From: Oerskovia douganii
GTDB lineage: Bacteria; Actinomycetota; Actinomycetes; Actinomycetales; Cellulomonadaceae
Reading direction: 5' to 3'
Length of the DNA: 64,000 nt
Assembly: GCF_015142735.1 (NCBI RefSeq)
Contig: NZ_JACSPN010000006.1
Span: 62,001-126,000, forward strand
Under the pieces are notes generated by a model that saw only the letters and a program-made list of their open reading frames with translations, ran no database searches and was not told the DNA's origin. Below are positions 63,739 to 64,000 of the stretch, one piece after another. A program made the translations under genes and the position numbers. The stretch's first letter is position 1, and each line of letters begins with the position of its first letter.

Positions 63739-64000
63739 TCAGCCCGCCTCGCCGGCTCGTGGACCCGCCATCAGCGCGGCGAGGTCGATGCCGGCCCGAG
63801 CGAACCGGTCGCCGGCCGGCGGGAACCCGTCGCCCCGCACGAGGGCACCGGAGGCCCGGTGGAAGAGGTCCGAGACCTCGACCACCCCTTGCTCCACCCG
63901 GCCGGGGACCCCGACGATCTCCCGGACCTCCCGCCGACCGTCCACGGTCACGCCCAGGTGGACGACCACGTCCACGGCACCCGCCACCGTCGGGACCACG
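63739..64000 (-). CDS. tadA: C-terminal end of TadA/CpaF-type secretion ATPase (partial)
   Basis: Only the last ~86 residues are in the window; the frame continues past 64000 without a start. VAGAVDVVVHLGVTVDGRREVREIVGVPGRVEQGVVEVSDLF is the typical end of CpaF/TadA, including the AVDVVVHL strand after the arginine finger region. The full protein would hydrolyse ATP for pilus assembly. Confidence 0.85.
   Translation of the reverse strand, partial: VVPTVAGAVDVVVHLGVTVDGRREVREIVGVPGRVEQGVVEVSDLFHRASGALVRGDGFPPAGDRFARAGIDLAALMAGPRAGEAG

Overview
This is a 64 kb stretch of a very high-GC actinobacterial chromosome. Gene content and order suggest the Micrococcales (Cellulomonas/Oerskovia-like), but the exact taxon is an inference. 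The canonical block rplU-rpmA-obg-proB-proA-nadD-rsfS is present. So are pncB/clpS/DUF2017/murI/MBL/rph/rdgB, ftsE-ftsX-M23-smpB-ssrA and a tad pilus locus. Coding density is high. Many genes appear to be leaderless, with a TANNNT -10 box 6-8 nt before the start codon.

Layout. 1-7.8 kb: end of a 3-hydroxyisobutyrate dehydrogenase-family gene, a membrane fatty-acid desaturase, a GyrI-like protein, the pntAB transhydrogenase and an RclA-like flavin disulfide reductase preceded by three perfect 14-bp repeats. 7.9-14.6 kb: an accessory island against tRNA-Ala(GGC), with several lower-GC genes. It holds a 5'-truncated Rhs gene (Rhs core, Hint domain, 115-residue C-terminal toxin-like domain), an overlapping probable immunity gene and a row of immunity-type genes and remnants (Imm1, decayed Imm1 copies, CPCC, DUF4265 and one unknown). 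14.7-24 kb: phosphatase, rsfS, nadD, proA, proB, obg, rpmA, rplU, dodecin and trxA. 24-32 kb: a GPH-type transporter overlapping a PLP decarboxylase, a DUF4916 Nudix-like protein, a Pr6Pr membrane protein, PPK2, an ABC-F ATPase and DUF3054. 32-40.6 kb: rdgB, rph, an MBL hydrolase, murI, DUF2017, clpS, pncB, a DEAD/DEAH helicase and DUF3039.

40.7-47.1 kb is an amino-sugar uptake and catabolism cluster: nagB, ROK kinase, two ABC permeases, solute-binding lipoprotein and ROK repressor. A palindrome overlaps the repressor's ribosome-binding site. 47.2-52 kb: a PfkB kinase, an LLM flavin oxidoreductase, a DUF4349 lipoprotein, two small unknowns and tmRNA (predicted tag ADSKRTDFALAA). 52-58 kb: DoxX, smpB, an M23 hydrolase with ftsX and ftsE, and prfB. 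57.9-60 kb: a DUF916/WxL-like surface pair, unusual for an actinobacterium. 60.1-64 kb: tad genes (TadG-like, two TadE-like, Flp-type pilin, TadC, TadB, end of TadA/CpaF), mostly coupled by GTGA overlaps.

The most unusual part is the Rhs tip with its immunity array. Secondary points are a near-consensus orphan promoter antisense to DUF2017, a dispersed 25-bp intergenic motif in four places, and the widespread leaderless start architecture. No gene-free stretch exceeds about 300 bp; the 0.77 kb between the CPCC gene and the 159-residue gene holds decayed Imm1 sequence.
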